Shown here in pieces: positions 16,388 to 24,594 of a stretch of 64,000 nucleotides of DNA. Source of the stretch: Flavobacterium branchiicola. Its GTDB lineage: Bacteria; Bacteroidota; Bacteroidia; Flavobacteriales; Flavobacteriaceae. Location: assembly GCF_018383905.1 (NCBI RefSeq), contig NZ_JAGYWA010000004.1:62001-126000 (forward strand). The letters are read 5' to 3'. The notes beneath the pieces are model-generated. The model was not told where the DNA came from. It made no database searches and saw only the letters and a program-made list of their open reading frames with translations. Position numbers and translations under genes: made by a program. The stretch's first letter is position 1, and every line of letters begins with the position of its first letter.

Positions 16388-16450
16388 ATGCTTTATCTAT
16401 AAAAATCTCTCTTGTTTTTTGTTAGCTATCTTACTTGTGGATACAAAGAA

Positions 16451-16852
16451 TTATTTGCTAATTAATTTTTCAAGCTTTGCCATCATTTCATCTTTCTCTT
16501 TTAGCATACGCTCATATAATGTAATCTTTTCTTCGTGCAATTGAATAATCTTTTCAATCGGATTGTAGTTATTAATTACTAATCCAGTTGCGTAATCATG
16601 TGCATTGAATGTACTTGCAATAACATTTATTGCCTGCTCCTGATCGAAATTTTGAAAAGCTTCAACAGGAATTTTTAAAGAATTTGAGATTTGTTTAAGC
16701 AGATTATCTTCAATTACCTCTTTTTGTTCCAGCATAGAAATTTTCTTCTGGTTCCAGTCTTCTCCCAAATCATAAGCCAGTGCTTCTTGTTTGATGCCAA
16801 GCATTTCTCTGAAGCGTTTTACATTTCTTCCCTGATGAATTTTCTGTTCCAT
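16451..16852 (-). CDS. XRE-family helix-turn-helix transcriptional regulator
   Basis: A 133-residue DNA-binding protein. Residues 8-62 form an HTH_3/XRE domain (RNVKRFREMLGIKQEALAYD as first helices, QKKISMLEQ as recognition region, SLKIPVEAF as closing helix). The C-terminal 45 residues are a heptad-like coiled coil rich in Glu and Lys, likely for oligomerisation. The promoter region contains three alternating TTATCT/AGATAA half-sites 13-42 bases before the ATG, which suggests autoregulation. No neighbouring target gene is obvious: a methyltransferase lies upstream on the same strand and a lipoprotein converges from the other side. Confidence 0.85.
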   Translation of the reverse strand: MEQKIHQGRNVKRFREMLGIKQEALAYDLGEDWNQKKISMLEQKEVIEDNLLKQISNSLKIPVEAFQNFDQEQAINVIASTFNAHDYATGLVINNYNPIEKIIQLHEEKITLYERMLKEKDEMMAKLEKLISK

Positions 16853-16864
16853 AATGAATGTCGT

Positions 16865-16894
16865 TTATCTGAAGTTTCAAAGATAAGGTTATCT
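16865..16894. promoter_or_regulatory. operator candidate: TTATCT-N10-AGATAA-N2-TTATCT
   Basis: Three alternating half-sites lie directly upstream of the XRE regulator start. The middle and right sites form a perfect inverted repeat (AGATAAGGTTATCT) and overlap a minus-strand -7-like box TATCTTTG (16885-16878). A second TATCTTTG lies at 16922-16915 inside a direct repeat of TTTCAAAGATAA (16875-16886 and 16912-16923). Confidence 0.45.
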
Positions 16895-16948
16895 GTATTA
16901 AAAAGTCTGAATTTCAAAGATAAAAAAACATCTCATAAAATATCATCT

Positions 16949-17728
16949 TTATGCTCTAATCACAAAATGTTCTTTTGGCTGTTCGTATCTAAAGAAAACA
17001 AATCCCCATTGAAAAGTATCGATGGTAACTTTTACTTTCGGATGATTTTTGATAATTTCCCAGGCTTCTTCCATTTCTTCTGACCAATGAATATCATCAA
17101 AAATCCAAACAGAATCATTGTTGATTGTTTGTAGTAAAACTTCAAAATATTTTAAAGTTGCTTTCTTTGAATGATTTCCGTCAAAATAAATAAGATCAAA
17201 AATTGTATTGTGGAGGTTTTCAGAAATAAGGAAAGATTCAAATTCTGAAATTACATTTTCAACATTCTCACAATCAAATTGATCTAAATTCTCTTTAGCA
17301 ATATTTGCAGTTTGAGGACAACCTTCTATTGTAATTACTTTTGCTTTTGGATTACCTAATGCCAGAGCAGAAGTGGCTAATCCTAAAGATGTGCCAATTT
17401 CAAGTATGTTTTTTGGTTTAAAATATGAAGTTACGCGATATAATAATTCAGCTCTTTTTGTAGATATACCAGCTGTTGCCGCGATTTTAGAAATTTGCCG
17501 CGTATTGGACTTAAAAACTTTTGAGCCGGCTCCAAAATCGGTTACTTCAATAAAATTTTTATTAGAAAGTAAGGATTTTCGATAATTACTCAGAACAATA
17601 TAAGCAGATTTTGGTTTTTTGTCGTAAAAACATTTTGTTAATAGACTAAAAACAAAAGGGGAATGTACTCCATGTTCATTTTTAGAATTCCAGAGGAATT
17701 TGATGTATGATTTTATTTGGAAGAACAT
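16949..17728 (-). CDS. class I SAM-dependent methyltransferase
   Basis: A 259-residue soluble protein with a Rossmann-type methyltransferase core: ILEIGTSLGLATSALAL (motif I, about residues 113-129), VITIEGCPQTANIA (acidic ribose-binding Glu), and LIYFDGNHSKKATLKYF plus VWIFDDIHWSEEMEEAW resembling O-methyltransferase/CmoM-like folds with a DDIHW element. The N-terminal 80 residues (HGVHSPFVFSLL) recur in Bacteroidota relatives as I recall. The substrate is unknown. It lies between an FKBP lipoprotein and the XRE regulator on the minus strand with modest gaps. Confidence 0.82.
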   Translation of the reverse strand: MFFQIKSYIKFLWNSKNEHGVHSPFVFSLLTKCFYDKKPKSAYIVLSNYRKSLLSNKNFIEVTDFGAGSKVFKSNTRQISKIAATAGISTKRAELLYRVTSYFKPKNILEIGTSLGLATSALALGNPKAKVITIEGCPQTANIAKENLDQFDCENVENVISEFESFLISENLHNTIFDLIYFDGNHSKKATLKYFEVLLQTINNDSVWIFDDIHWSEEMEEAWEIIKNHPKVKVTIDTFQWGFVFFRYEQPKEHFVIRA

Positions 17729-17780
17729 TGTTTTGTTTTTAGTCTACGCTCAATTTATACCTTAAAATATAATTTCTGAA

Positions 17781-18248
17781 TTATTTGTCTACAGAAATTA
17801 GGCTTATATCAAAAACAAGTACAGAACCTCCAGGAATACCTCTTTGTGTATATGATCCGTATCCTAAATGTGATGGTACCAATAAAACACCGCTTCCACC
17901 TTCTTTAAAAAATGGAATACCTTCTTTCCAGCCTGTAATTACTTCGCTTAGGTTAAAACTAATAGGCTCAGTTCTTTTATCAAAAACAGTTCCGCTTGTG
18001 TAATATCCTTTGTAAGTAACTGTAACTCTTGAGTTTGATGTTGGTTGTGCTCCAGTTCCAGCTTCGTTTATAATATAATATAAACCAGAAGCAGTTTTTT
18101 GAGCTGTTAGTTTGTTTTTAGCAAGATAATCAACTATTTCTTTGTCGTTTTCCTTAGTATAATCTGTTTTTTGTTCCTGAAGATTGTCATTGCCGGAACA
18201 AGAAATAAAAAGCGTCATTGCTATTACAGCAGTTAAAATGTATTTCAT
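17781..18248 (-). CDS. FKBP-type peptidyl-prolyl isomerase lipoprotein
   Basis: Catalyses cis-trans isomerisation of prolyl bonds during folding of exported proteins. The 155-residue protein has a lipoprotein signal (ILTAVIAMTLFISCSGN, Cys at residue 17), a short linker helix and one FKBP domain (residues 55-153): VTVTYKGYYTSGTVFD, ITGWKEGIPFFKEGG, LVPSHLGYGS and SVLVFDISLISV carry the aromatic active-site residues. It would be tethered in the periplasm or outer membrane. Proteins of this class in Flavobacteria have been linked with gliding/secretion (GldI-like), but this one is short and I do not assign that role. A TATATTTG box lies 21 bases upstream. Confidence 0.9.
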   Translation of the reverse strand: MKYILTAVIAMTLFISCSGNDNLQEQKTDYTKENDKEIVDYLAKNKLTAQKTASGLYYIINEAGTGAQPTSNSRVTVTYKGYYTSGTVFDKRTEPISFNLSEVITGWKEGIPFFKEGGSGVLLVPSHLGYGSYTQRGIPGGSVLVFDISLISVDK

Positions 18249-18268
18249 GTGGTATTATTTTAGAATCG

Positions 18269-18276
18269 CAAATATA
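18269..18276 (-). promoter_or_regulatory. candidate -7 box (TATATTTG) for the FKBP gene
   Basis: Minus-strand TATATTTGCG fits TAnnTTTG and ends 20 bases before the ATG at 18248. No -33 TTG at standard spacing. Confidence 0.4.
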
Positions 18277-18345
18277 AAAAATTTAGTTCTCGGTCTTATA
18301 TATTTAACTTTTGGTTAAAAAAACAAGGCCGATTTCTAAAAAAAA

Positions 18346-20208
18346 TTATCCTTCGATTTTAGCCGAAAGTTCGAACCAGCGTTCTTCTTTGGAATCAATT
18401 TTATTAATGATGTTTTGGAGTTCATTTGCTTTTTTCTCAATATCGGCATCTGCTACTTTTCCATCAGAAAATAATTGTTCGATTTTAGTTTTTTCGATTT
18501 CTAAATCTTTAATTTCTTTTTCGATTTTTTGATATTCTTTTTGTTCGTTGAAGCTAAGGTTTCCGGTTGGATTGTTTTGTTTCCAGTCTTTCTTTTCGGC
18601 TTTATTTTCTTCTTTTTGAGCAACATCGGCACTGTCTTCATAAGCTCTGAAATCAGAATAGTTTCCTGGGAAATTTTCTATTTCACCTTCTCCTCTGAAA
18701 ACAAATAAATGATCGACAATTTTATCCATAAAGTATCGGTCGTGTGATACTACCAATAAGCATCCAGGGTAATCAAGAAGGAAACTTTCTAAAACGTTCA
18801 ATGTCACAATATCCAAGTCGTTTGTTGGCTCATCGAGGATTAAAAAGTTAGGGTTCTGAATTAAAACAGTACATAAATACAAACGTTTTAATTCTCCACC
18901 ACTTAATTTTTCGACATAATCGTATTGTTTTTTAGCATCAAAAAGAAAGCGCTCTAATAATTGGGAAGCCGAAATAATTTTCCCTTTTGCAAGCGGAATA
19001 TATTCTCCGTATTCTTTTATAATATCAATAACACGTTGTCCCGGTTTAGGATTAATCCCGGATTGTGTGTAATAACCAATTTTGATTGTGTCGCCTTTTA
19101 CAACACGACCACTGTCTGGTGGAATTGTTCCTGTAAGAAGGTTTAAGAAAGTCGATTTTCCGGTTCCGTTTTTACCAATAATTCCTATTCTTTCTCCACG
19201 CTGAAAATCAAAACTAAAGTTATCAAGAATAACTTTGTCTTTAAATTTTTTAGAAAGTTTGTGAAGCTCAATAATTTTGCTTCCCATTCTTTCCATATTA
19301 ATTTCAAGCTCAACTTTGTTTTCTTTACGTCGGCTTTGTGCTTTTTCTTTAATTACATAAAAATCATCCTGACGAGATTTAGATTTGGTTGTTCGCGCTT
19401 TTGGCTGACGACGCATCCATTCTAATTCTTTTACAAATAAGTTTTTGGCTTTGTCAACACTTGCATTTTCTGAGGTAATTCGCTCTTCTTTTTTCTCTAA
19501 ATAATAAGAGTAATTTCCTTTGTATTGATAAAGTTTTCCGTTATCTAATTCTATAATTTCGTTACACACTCTTTCTAAAAAGAAACGGTCGTGCGTAACC
19601 ATAAACAGCGTAATATTTTCTTTGGTAAAATAACTTTCCAACCATTCGATCATTTCAAGATCTAAATGGTTGGTTGGCTCATCCAGAATCAATAAGTCTG
19701 GACGATTGATTAGGATTATTGCCAATGAAAGACGTTTCTTCTGACCTCCGGAAAGATTTTTTACTTTAAGTTTAAAATCTTCCAATTTCAGCTTAAATAA
19801 AATTTGCTTGTATTGCGTTTCAAAATCCCACGCATTGTGCTGATCCATTCCGTCAAAAGCTTTTTGGTAAGCTTCTTCGTCATTTGGGTTTTCAAGCGCT
19901 TTTTCATAAGCTTCAATTATTTTAAGCGTCTCATTGTCTGAAGCAAAAATACTTTCTTCAATCGTAAGTTCATCTTGTAAATTATTGTCTTGTGAAAGAA
20001 ATGCCATTCTGATTCCTTTTCTCAATACAACTTGCCCTGTGTCCGGCTCATCCAAACCATTAATAATGCTCATAATGGTTGTTTTTCCCGAGCCATTTTT
20101 AGCAATAAAAGCGATTTTCTGGTCTTTGTTGATTCCAAAAGAAATGTTGTCAAAAAGGACTCTTTCACCAAATGACTTCGATATATTTTCTACAGATAAG
20201 TAATTCAC
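18346..20208 (-). CDS. ABC-F family ATPase, Uup-like
   Basis: A soluble protein of 620 residues with two ATP-binding cassettes and no membrane segment, as in ABC-F translation factors. First cassette: Walker A AKNGSGKTT (residues 36-44), LSGGQKKRLSLA, LLILDEPTNHLD. Linker of about 80 charged residues with RRQPKARTTKSKSR. Second cassette: IGKNGTGKST, LSGGELKRLYL, LILDEPTNDLD. The C-terminus (about 545-620) is a Lys/Glu coiled coil as in Uup, which acts on ribosomes and has been linked to DNA-structure binding. The start is a GTG at 20208, since no ATG precedes the first cassette in frame. Probably a single gene with its own TACTTTTG box. Confidence 0.9.
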   Translation of the reverse strand: MNYLSVENISKSFGERVLFDNISFGINKDQKIAFIAKNGSGKTTIMSIINGLDEPDTGQVVLRKGIRMAFLSQDNNLQDELTIEESIFASDNETLKIIEAYEKALENPNDEEAYQKAFDGMDQHNAWDFETQYKQILFKLKLEDFKLKVKNLSGGQKKRLSLAIILINRPDLLILDEPTNHLDLEMIEWLESYFTKENITLFMVTHDRFFLERVCNEIIELDNGKLYQYKGNYSYYLEKKEERITSENASVDKAKNLFVKELEWMRRQPKARTTKSKSRQDDFYVIKEKAQSRRKENKVELEINMERMGSKIIELHKLSKKFKDKVILDNFSFDFQRGERIGIIGKNGTGKSTFLNLLTGTIPPDSGRVVKGDTIKIGYYTQSGINPKPGQRVIDIIKEYGEYIPLAKGKIISASQLLERFLFDAKKQYDYVEKLSGGELKRLYLCTVLIQNPNFLILDEPTNDLDIVTLNVLESFLLDYPGCLLVVSHDRYFMDKIVDHLFVFRGEGEIENFPGNYSDFRAYEDSADVAQKEENKAEKKDWKQNNPTGNLSFNEQKEYQKIEKEIKDLEIEKTKIEQLFSDGKVADADIEKKANELQNIINKIDSKEERWFELSAKIEG

Positions 20209-20225
20209 AAGAATAAAATTTTTTG

Positions 20226-20233
20226 CAAAAGTA
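20226..20233 (-). promoter_or_regulatory. candidate -7 box (TACTTTTG) for the ABC-F gene
   Basis: Minus-strand TACTTTTGC ends 17 bases before the GTG start at 20208. It supports the GTG as the true start, because an earlier start codon would lie upstream of the promoter. Confidence 0.45.
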
Positions 20234-20257
20234 AACTATTATCTTACTATTTGCGAA

Positions 20258-21196
20258 TTATTTGTGGAGATACGAACCAAGTGCGGATGTTAAATCAAAA
20301 TAATGAATTTGCTGAGGAACATTTAAAATTGGTTTTCTAACCAAGGCTTCATTAGTTAAAAAATAATGTAAGCCATCTTTTGTGGCGATGCCCTCTATTT
20401 GATGAAAACGAAGTTTTAAATCAATTCTTAATTTGTTTCCGGATAAAAAATCATTGTTTTTAAAATTATATAACAGATACAAAAAGGTTTTTCCGGTTTT
20501 TGAATAACCACATAACGTTATGATTTTTTTGTCTTCCAGATAAGTTGCACCTGTGACTAAGCCTTTTGTATCAATTGTATTTTTAAATTTTGCTGTATGA
20601 TTTCCAACCAGATTTGGTAATACATATATATTGGTTTTAGAAGATTTCCATTGTTTGGTAAAAAGATAGATACTGTCTTTTGCAATTATAAAAGCTTCGC
20701 AGTCAAAATTGGTTTTGTTAGGTTTTGAAGCAGAAAAATCAATTTGATCGGAGTAGGTAAATGAGATGGTTTCTATTTTAGGTTTTTCTTCAAAGAAAGA
20801 TTTTTTCTCAATTTTTAAAATATGAAGATCAGTTCGGTTTCCACTATAGTTATTTCCGAAGTCACCTATATATAGATACAGACTGTCTTGTGCTATTTCT
20901 TCCCAATCATGATTTATAGCCTGAGTGAGAATGATTTTCTTTTTAATTTTTCCTAAAGTGTCTAATCCGTAGACTGTTTTGTCATGATCATCATTATGCG
21001 TCCATAATAGATTGTCAAATGCAATTAATCCTGAAGTTTCTCTAATTGAATCGCTTAGTTTAAAGGAATAGTCAGGTTTTATTTTCTTGTTTTTCTTCTC
21101 TGTTTGAGCATTATTTTCTGAATAAATATTGGTGTCGATCTTAGTTTGAGTGTAAGAATAAGAAAATATTAATAAGAAAAAAATGATGTTTTTCAT
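20258..21196 (-). CDS. secreted protein of unknown function, probable beta-propeller
   Basis: A 312-residue exported protein: signal peptide MKNIIFFLLIFSYSYTQ, then a low-complexity linker and a body with recurring strand-like segments (SIRETSGLIAFDNLLWTHND, DWEEIAQDSLYLYIGDFGNN, FDCEAFIIAKDSIYLFTKQW, IEGIATKDGLHYFLTNEAL). The Trp/Asp-Gly repeats and spacing suggest a beta-propeller, and the ExIAxDxxxLYIGDFGNN element is the most recognisable motif. No enzyme residues stand out. It is monocistronic on the minus strand and diverges from the polysaccharide locus. A TATCTTTG box lies 21 bases upstream. Confidence 0.75.
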   Translation of the reverse strand: MKNIIFFLLIFSYSYTQTKIDTNIYSENNAQTEKKNKKIKPDYSFKLSDSIRETSGLIAFDNLLWTHNDDHDKTVYGLDTLGKIKKKIILTQAINHDWEEIAQDSLYLYIGDFGNNYSGNRTDLHILKIEKKSFFEEKPKIETISFTYSDQIDFSASKPNKTNFDCEAFIIAKDSIYLFTKQWKSSKTNIYVLPNLVGNHTAKFKNTIDTKGLVTGATYLEDKKIITLCGYSKTGKTFLYLLYNFKNNDFLSGNKLRIDLKLRFHQIEGIATKDGLHYFLTNEALVRKPILNVPQQIHYFDLTSALGSYLHK

Positions 21197-21216
21197 TGTG
21201 AATTTTTGGCAGTTTT

Positions 21217-21224
21217 CAAAGATA
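21217..21224 (-). promoter_or_regulatory. candidate -7 box (TATCTTTG)
   Basis: Minus-strand TATCTTTG ends 20 bases before the ATG of the secreted protein at 21196. Confidence 0.4.
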
Positions 21225-21512
21225 AAAATAAGTAAAAAAACCTTTGTTTATAAGGGATGAGGATCGAATTTTTTAGCTTTTTGTCTCTGGAACAATACGG
21301 TTAAAATCTGATAGTATAGGACAATTCTGATTTTTAGACTTTTTAGAAGTTATATGATGGGGTACTTTTGCAAAAAAAATCGAGAGTTAATCAATTTGTT
21401 TTCGGCTTAACTATTTGGTTTTTAATTTGTTAAGACTTGTTTTTGTGATCTGGCTACTGTGAGTTGGAGCAGCGAAGCTGTGTCAAGATATTACGATTTA
21501 ACTTTTTTAGAT
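21225..21512. other. divergent leader region before the polysaccharide locus
   Basis: About 290 bases without a gene. On the plus strand a TACTTTTG box (21363-21370) could start a leader of roughly 135 bases before the first cytidylyltransferase. A small GCAGC-GAA-GCTGT hairpin occurs near 21469. I see no JUMPstart/ops element and no NusG-like (UpxY) gene. Confidence 0.4.
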
Positions 21513-21935
21513 ATGAAAATTGGAATAACATTTAGTGCTTTTGATTTGCTTCATGCCGGACATATAAAAATGCTGGAAGAGGCAAAGCAGCAATGCGATT
21601 ATTTAATTGTTGGATTGCAAATTGATCCAGCATTAGACAGACCTGAAAAAAATAGTCCGACCCAAACTGTAGTTGAAAGATATATTCAGCTTAAAGGTTG
21701 CAAGTTTGTTGATGAAATTATTCCCTATGCAACAGAAGTTGATCTTGAAGATATCTTAAAATCGCACAAAATTGATGTACGCATTCTTGGGGAAGAATAT
21801 AAAAACAAAAATTTTACAGGACGTCTTTATTGCGAAGAAAAAGGAATCCAATTATGCTTTAATAAGCGTGATCATCGTTTTTCAAGTAGTGGTTTAAGAA
21901 AAGAGGTTGTTGTAAGAGAATTGGCAAAGGTATAG
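21513..21935 (+). CDS. cytidylyltransferase family protein (TagD-like), first copy
   Basis: A 140-residue nucleotidyltransferase of the glycerol-3-phosphate cytidylyltransferase type. It has the HAGH form of the HxGH nucleotide-binding motif (FDLLHAGHIKMLEEAK, residues 10-25), the conserved ERYIQLKGCKFVD helix, ILGEEY, and RFSSSGLRKE in place of the ISSTxxR motif. I start it at the ATG at 21513; an in-frame codon 18 residues upstream encodes no family residues. It is the first gene of the plus-strand polysaccharide locus, 199 bases ahead of a second enzyme of the same family. The activated compound (polyol phosphate or other) is inferred. Confidence 0.8.
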   Translation: MKIGITFSAFDLLHAGHIKMLEEAKQQCDYLIVGLQIDPALDRPEKNSPTQTVVERYIQLKGCKFVDEIIPYATEVDLEDILKSHKIDVRILGEEYKNKNFTGRLYCEEKGIQLCFNKRDHRFSSSGLRKEVVVRELAKV

Positions 21936-22134
21936 TGAGTTTTCTGGTGTTGTTTTGATAGCCGTAATTCTAAATAACCAAGGTCAAAATTATATTTTAA
22001 AATCTCTTTATATAGTTTTTCGATATGCGTTTGAGCAATTGCAATACTTAGTTCTTATAAAGATTTAAAAAAAAAAGAATAGAAGCATAATCCTAAATCT
22101 CATTAAAATTTATTCCAGTTAAAATTTATTTGTA

Positions 22135-22590
22135 ATGTCAAAAAGAAAAATTATTTATACTTCCGGAACATTTGATATGTTTCATTCTAATCATTTAAAA
22201 ATGATTAAATATGCCAAAGGATTAGGTGATACATTAATTGTTGGAGTAAGTACCGATGAATTGGTTTGTTCTTATAAAAAAGCACCAATTATTCCATTTG
22301 AAGAACGTCTGGCAATTTTAGAGTCATTAAAATATCCTGACATAGTAATTCCGCAAAGATCATTGGATCATACAGAATTAGTAAAAAATCTTAATATTGA
22401 TTCATTTGTAGTAGGTGATGACTGGGTTGGAAAGTATGATTATTTGAGAGAATTCGGTATTGAAGTTTTTTATTTCCCTTATGGAGATGGTATTTCTTCT
22501 TCGAAGCTAAAAGAAGAGATTTTTCATAAATATAAAGAATTGAAGAATGTGAGTGATAAACATTCAAATCCGGAAATTATATTAAAATGA
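22135..22590 (+). CDS. cytidylyltransferase family protein (TagD-like), second copy
   Basis: A 151-residue nucleotidyltransferase related to glycerol-3-phosphate cytidylyltransferase TagD/TarD, which makes CDP-glycerol. Motifs: TSGTFDMFHSNHLKMIKYAK (residues 9-28; HSNH where most members have HxGH), VSTDELVCSYKKAPIIPFEER, a VGDDWVGKYDYL region and GISSSKLKEEI at the end of the fold. Asn in place of the Gly in HxGH is unusual but found in the ethanolamine-phosphate branch, as I recall. Its last four bases overlap the start of the SDR gene (ATGA), so the two are coupled. Together with the downstream glycerophosphotransferase it suggests use of a CDP-activated polyol. Confidence 0.82.
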   Translation: MSKRKIIYTSGTFDMFHSNHLKMIKYAKGLGDTLIVGVSTDELVCSYKKAPIIPFEERLAILESLKYPDIVIPQRSLDHTELVKNLNIDSFVVGDDWVGKYDYLREFGIEVFYFPYGDGISSSKLKEEIFHKYKELKNVSDKHSNPEIILK

Positions 22591-23315
22591 AAACAGCATT
22601 CATAACAGGAGGAACCAAAGGTATCGGTAAGTCTGTTGGTAAACGTTTACTGGAAGAGGAATGGGATATAATTCTAACTTATTTTTCTGATGAAGAAATC
22701 GCAAAAGATTTACAAACCAATCTACAATCTTTATACCCAAAGTCAAAAATTGAAGTTTTAAGGATTGATTGTGGAGATCTAAATTCGATAAATATCATTG
22801 AAAATTATCTTATTAAAAATAATATTTATTTAGATGCAATTCTGTTTAATGCTGGTGCGACTGACAGATCTGTTTTTTCTGAAATTTCTGTTGAAAATTG
22901 GCAACGTGTTTTTGATGTAAACGTAAATTTTCCAACTTTTTTATTACAAAAAATAATGTCAAGGCTTAAAAATGAATCAAGCATTACTTTTACAGGTTCA
23001 TTGATGGGATTTCATCCACATTCCTTATCACTGTCTTATGGTGTAACAAAGGCTGCAGTACATGCGCTAGTAAAAAATTTGGTTAAGGTCTTTTCTACTC
23101 AAAAAATTAGAATAAATGCAGTTGCGCCTGGATTTGTAGATACTGAATGGCAAAAAGCAAAGCCAAAAGAACAAAAAATAAGTATAAATAAAAAGATTGC
23201 CTTAGAGCGTTTTTGCGAACCATCAGAGTTAGCAGATGCATATTGGTTCTTAATTAACAACAGTTACATAAATGGAGAAATCCTTGTTGTAGATGGCGGA
23301 TATGTCATGTCTTAA
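22587..23315 (+). CDS. short-chain dehydrogenase/reductase
   Basis: A 242-residue SDR oxidoreductase. GGTKGIGKS (residues 8-16) is the NAD(P) loop, LFNAGA the NAG motif, SGxxSxSYGVTKAAVHAL contains the catalytic Tyr and Lys (YGVTK), and the protein ends in INGEILVVDGGYVMS, the usual SDR close. It overlaps the cytidylyltransferase gene by four bases. In ribitol-phosphate capsules a reductase makes the alditol phosphate before CDP activation; this enzyme could play that part, although the H. influenzae enzyme is a fused protein and TarJ is of another family. The function is therefore tentative; the enzyme class is firm. Confidence 0.85.
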   Translation: MKTAFITGGTKGIGKSVGKRLLEEEWDIILTYFSDEEIAKDLQTNLQSLYPKSKIEVLRIDCGDLNSINIIENYLIKNNIYLDAILFNAGATDRSVFSEISVENWQRVFDVNVNFPTFLLQKIMSRLKNESSITFTGSLMGFHPHSLSLSYGVTKAAVHALVKNLVKVFSTQKIRINAVAPGFVDTEWQKAKPKEQKISINKKIALERFCEPSELADAYWFLINNSYINGEILVVDGGYVMS

Positions 23316-23331
23316 TTTATAGAATAATATC

Positions 23332-24594
23332 ATGTTTTTAAAAAAGATAAATTTAAAATCTTCCTTAATATCTAATTTTTTCTCTTTGGTAATGTTGCAA
23401 GGAGCTAATTATATATTTCCACTATTAACGATTCCTTTTTTGTTTCGAACTTTAGGCGTTGATACATTTGGTTTAATAAGTTTTGCTTCAGCATTTGCAC
23501 AGTATTTTGTGATTTTAACAGATTTTGGATTTAATTTATCTGGAGTTCAGTTTATTTCTGCAAATAGAGATAATAAAGATTTGCGTGATACATTTTTTGT
23601 AAATGTCATAATCTCTCAGTTATTATTGTTTTTTTTAGGTTTAATCATATTACTCTCAGTGCTTTTTATTTTTGATAAGTTTAATCAGGATAAATGGGTT
23701 TATTTATTGTCATACCTCACTGTATTTGGTACAGTACTTTTACCAACTTGGTTTTTTCAGGGAATGGAGCAAATGAAATATATAACCAAAATTAATATTG
23801 TAACAAGAACCCTGGCAATTATTCCTGTTTTTTTTCTGGTAAAATCTGACGGAGATTATTTATTGGTACCTTTTTTTTACGGATTAGGATCCGTGGCCTC
23901 GGGAATTATTGCCCTTTATATAGCCAAAGCCCGTTTTGAAGTGAATTTTTGTTTTGCAAAAGCTTCGTTTAAAGGGATTAAAAAGTGTTTAAAAGATAGT
24001 TCAAACTTCTTTGTATCTAGACTTTCAGTTTCTTTATATACAGTAAGTAACACTTTTGTTTTGGGGCTAGTTGCTGGTAATATTGCTGTCGGCTATTATG
24101 CTGCGGCTGAAAAACTTTATATGGCAATACAAAGTATGTATGGCCCCTTAAATAATGCTCTTTATCCTTATATGGTTAAAAATAGAAATATTGATGTATT
24201 CAAAAAAGTATTTGGATTTGTTGTAATTGTTAATTGTATTGCTTTGCCAATATGTATTTGGCAAGTTGATTTTATAATGCATTTAATTTATAAAAATGTT
24301 GCCGTTGAAAGCATAAAAATATTTAAAATTCTTTTAGGAGTCTGTTTGATTTCTGTCCCTTCAATTTTATTAGGCTATCCTCTTTTAGGAGCATTTGGCC
24401 ATACTCGTTATACTAATTTTACAGTTATTATAGCCTCTGTTTTTCATGTAATAATATTGACTTTATTGATTGTTTTTAATGGCATTACGGTATATTCTGT
24501 AGCTTGTTTAGTTATGTTAACAGAATTATTAGTCTTGGGACTTCGATTAAAAGGAGTTTATAAAAGAATATTGAGTGATGAAAATAATAATTAA
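23332..24594 (+). CDS. Wzx-type polysaccharide flippase
   Basis: A 420-residue membrane protein of the MATE/MOP superfamily (polysaccharide transporter type) with about 12 hydrophobic helices. N-terminal QGANYIFPLLTIPFLFRTLG (residues 22-41) and the following SFASAFAQYFVILTDFGFNL are characteristic of Wzx/RfbX flippases, which move undecaprenyl-PP-linked repeat units to the periplasm. A second signature GNIAVGYYAAAEKLYMA lies near residue 250. It starts 16 bases after the SDR gene, and its end overlaps the glycerophosphotransferase gene by 17 bases. With the EpsG-type polymerase it marks the locus as Wzx/Wzy-dependent. Confidence 0.93.
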   Translation: MFLKKINLKSSLISNFFSLVMLQGANYIFPLLTIPFLFRTLGVDTFGLISFASAFAQYFVILTDFGFNLSGVQFISANRDNKDLRDTFFVNVIISQLLLFFLGLIILLSVLFIFDKFNQDKWVYLLSYLTVFGTVLLPTWFFQGMEQMKYITKINIVTRTLAIIPVFFLVKSDGDYLLVPFFYGLGSVASGIIALYIAKARFEVNFCFAKASFKGIKKCLKDSSNFFVSRLSVSLYTVSNTFVLGLVAGNIAVGYYAAAEKLYMAIQSMYGPLNNALYPYMVKNRNIDVFKKVFGFVVIVNCIALPICIWQVDFIMHLIYKNVAVESIKIFKILLGVCLISVPSILLGYPLLGAFGHTRYTNFTVIIASVFHVIILTLLIVFNGITVYSVACLVMLTELLVLGLRLKGVYKRILSDENNN

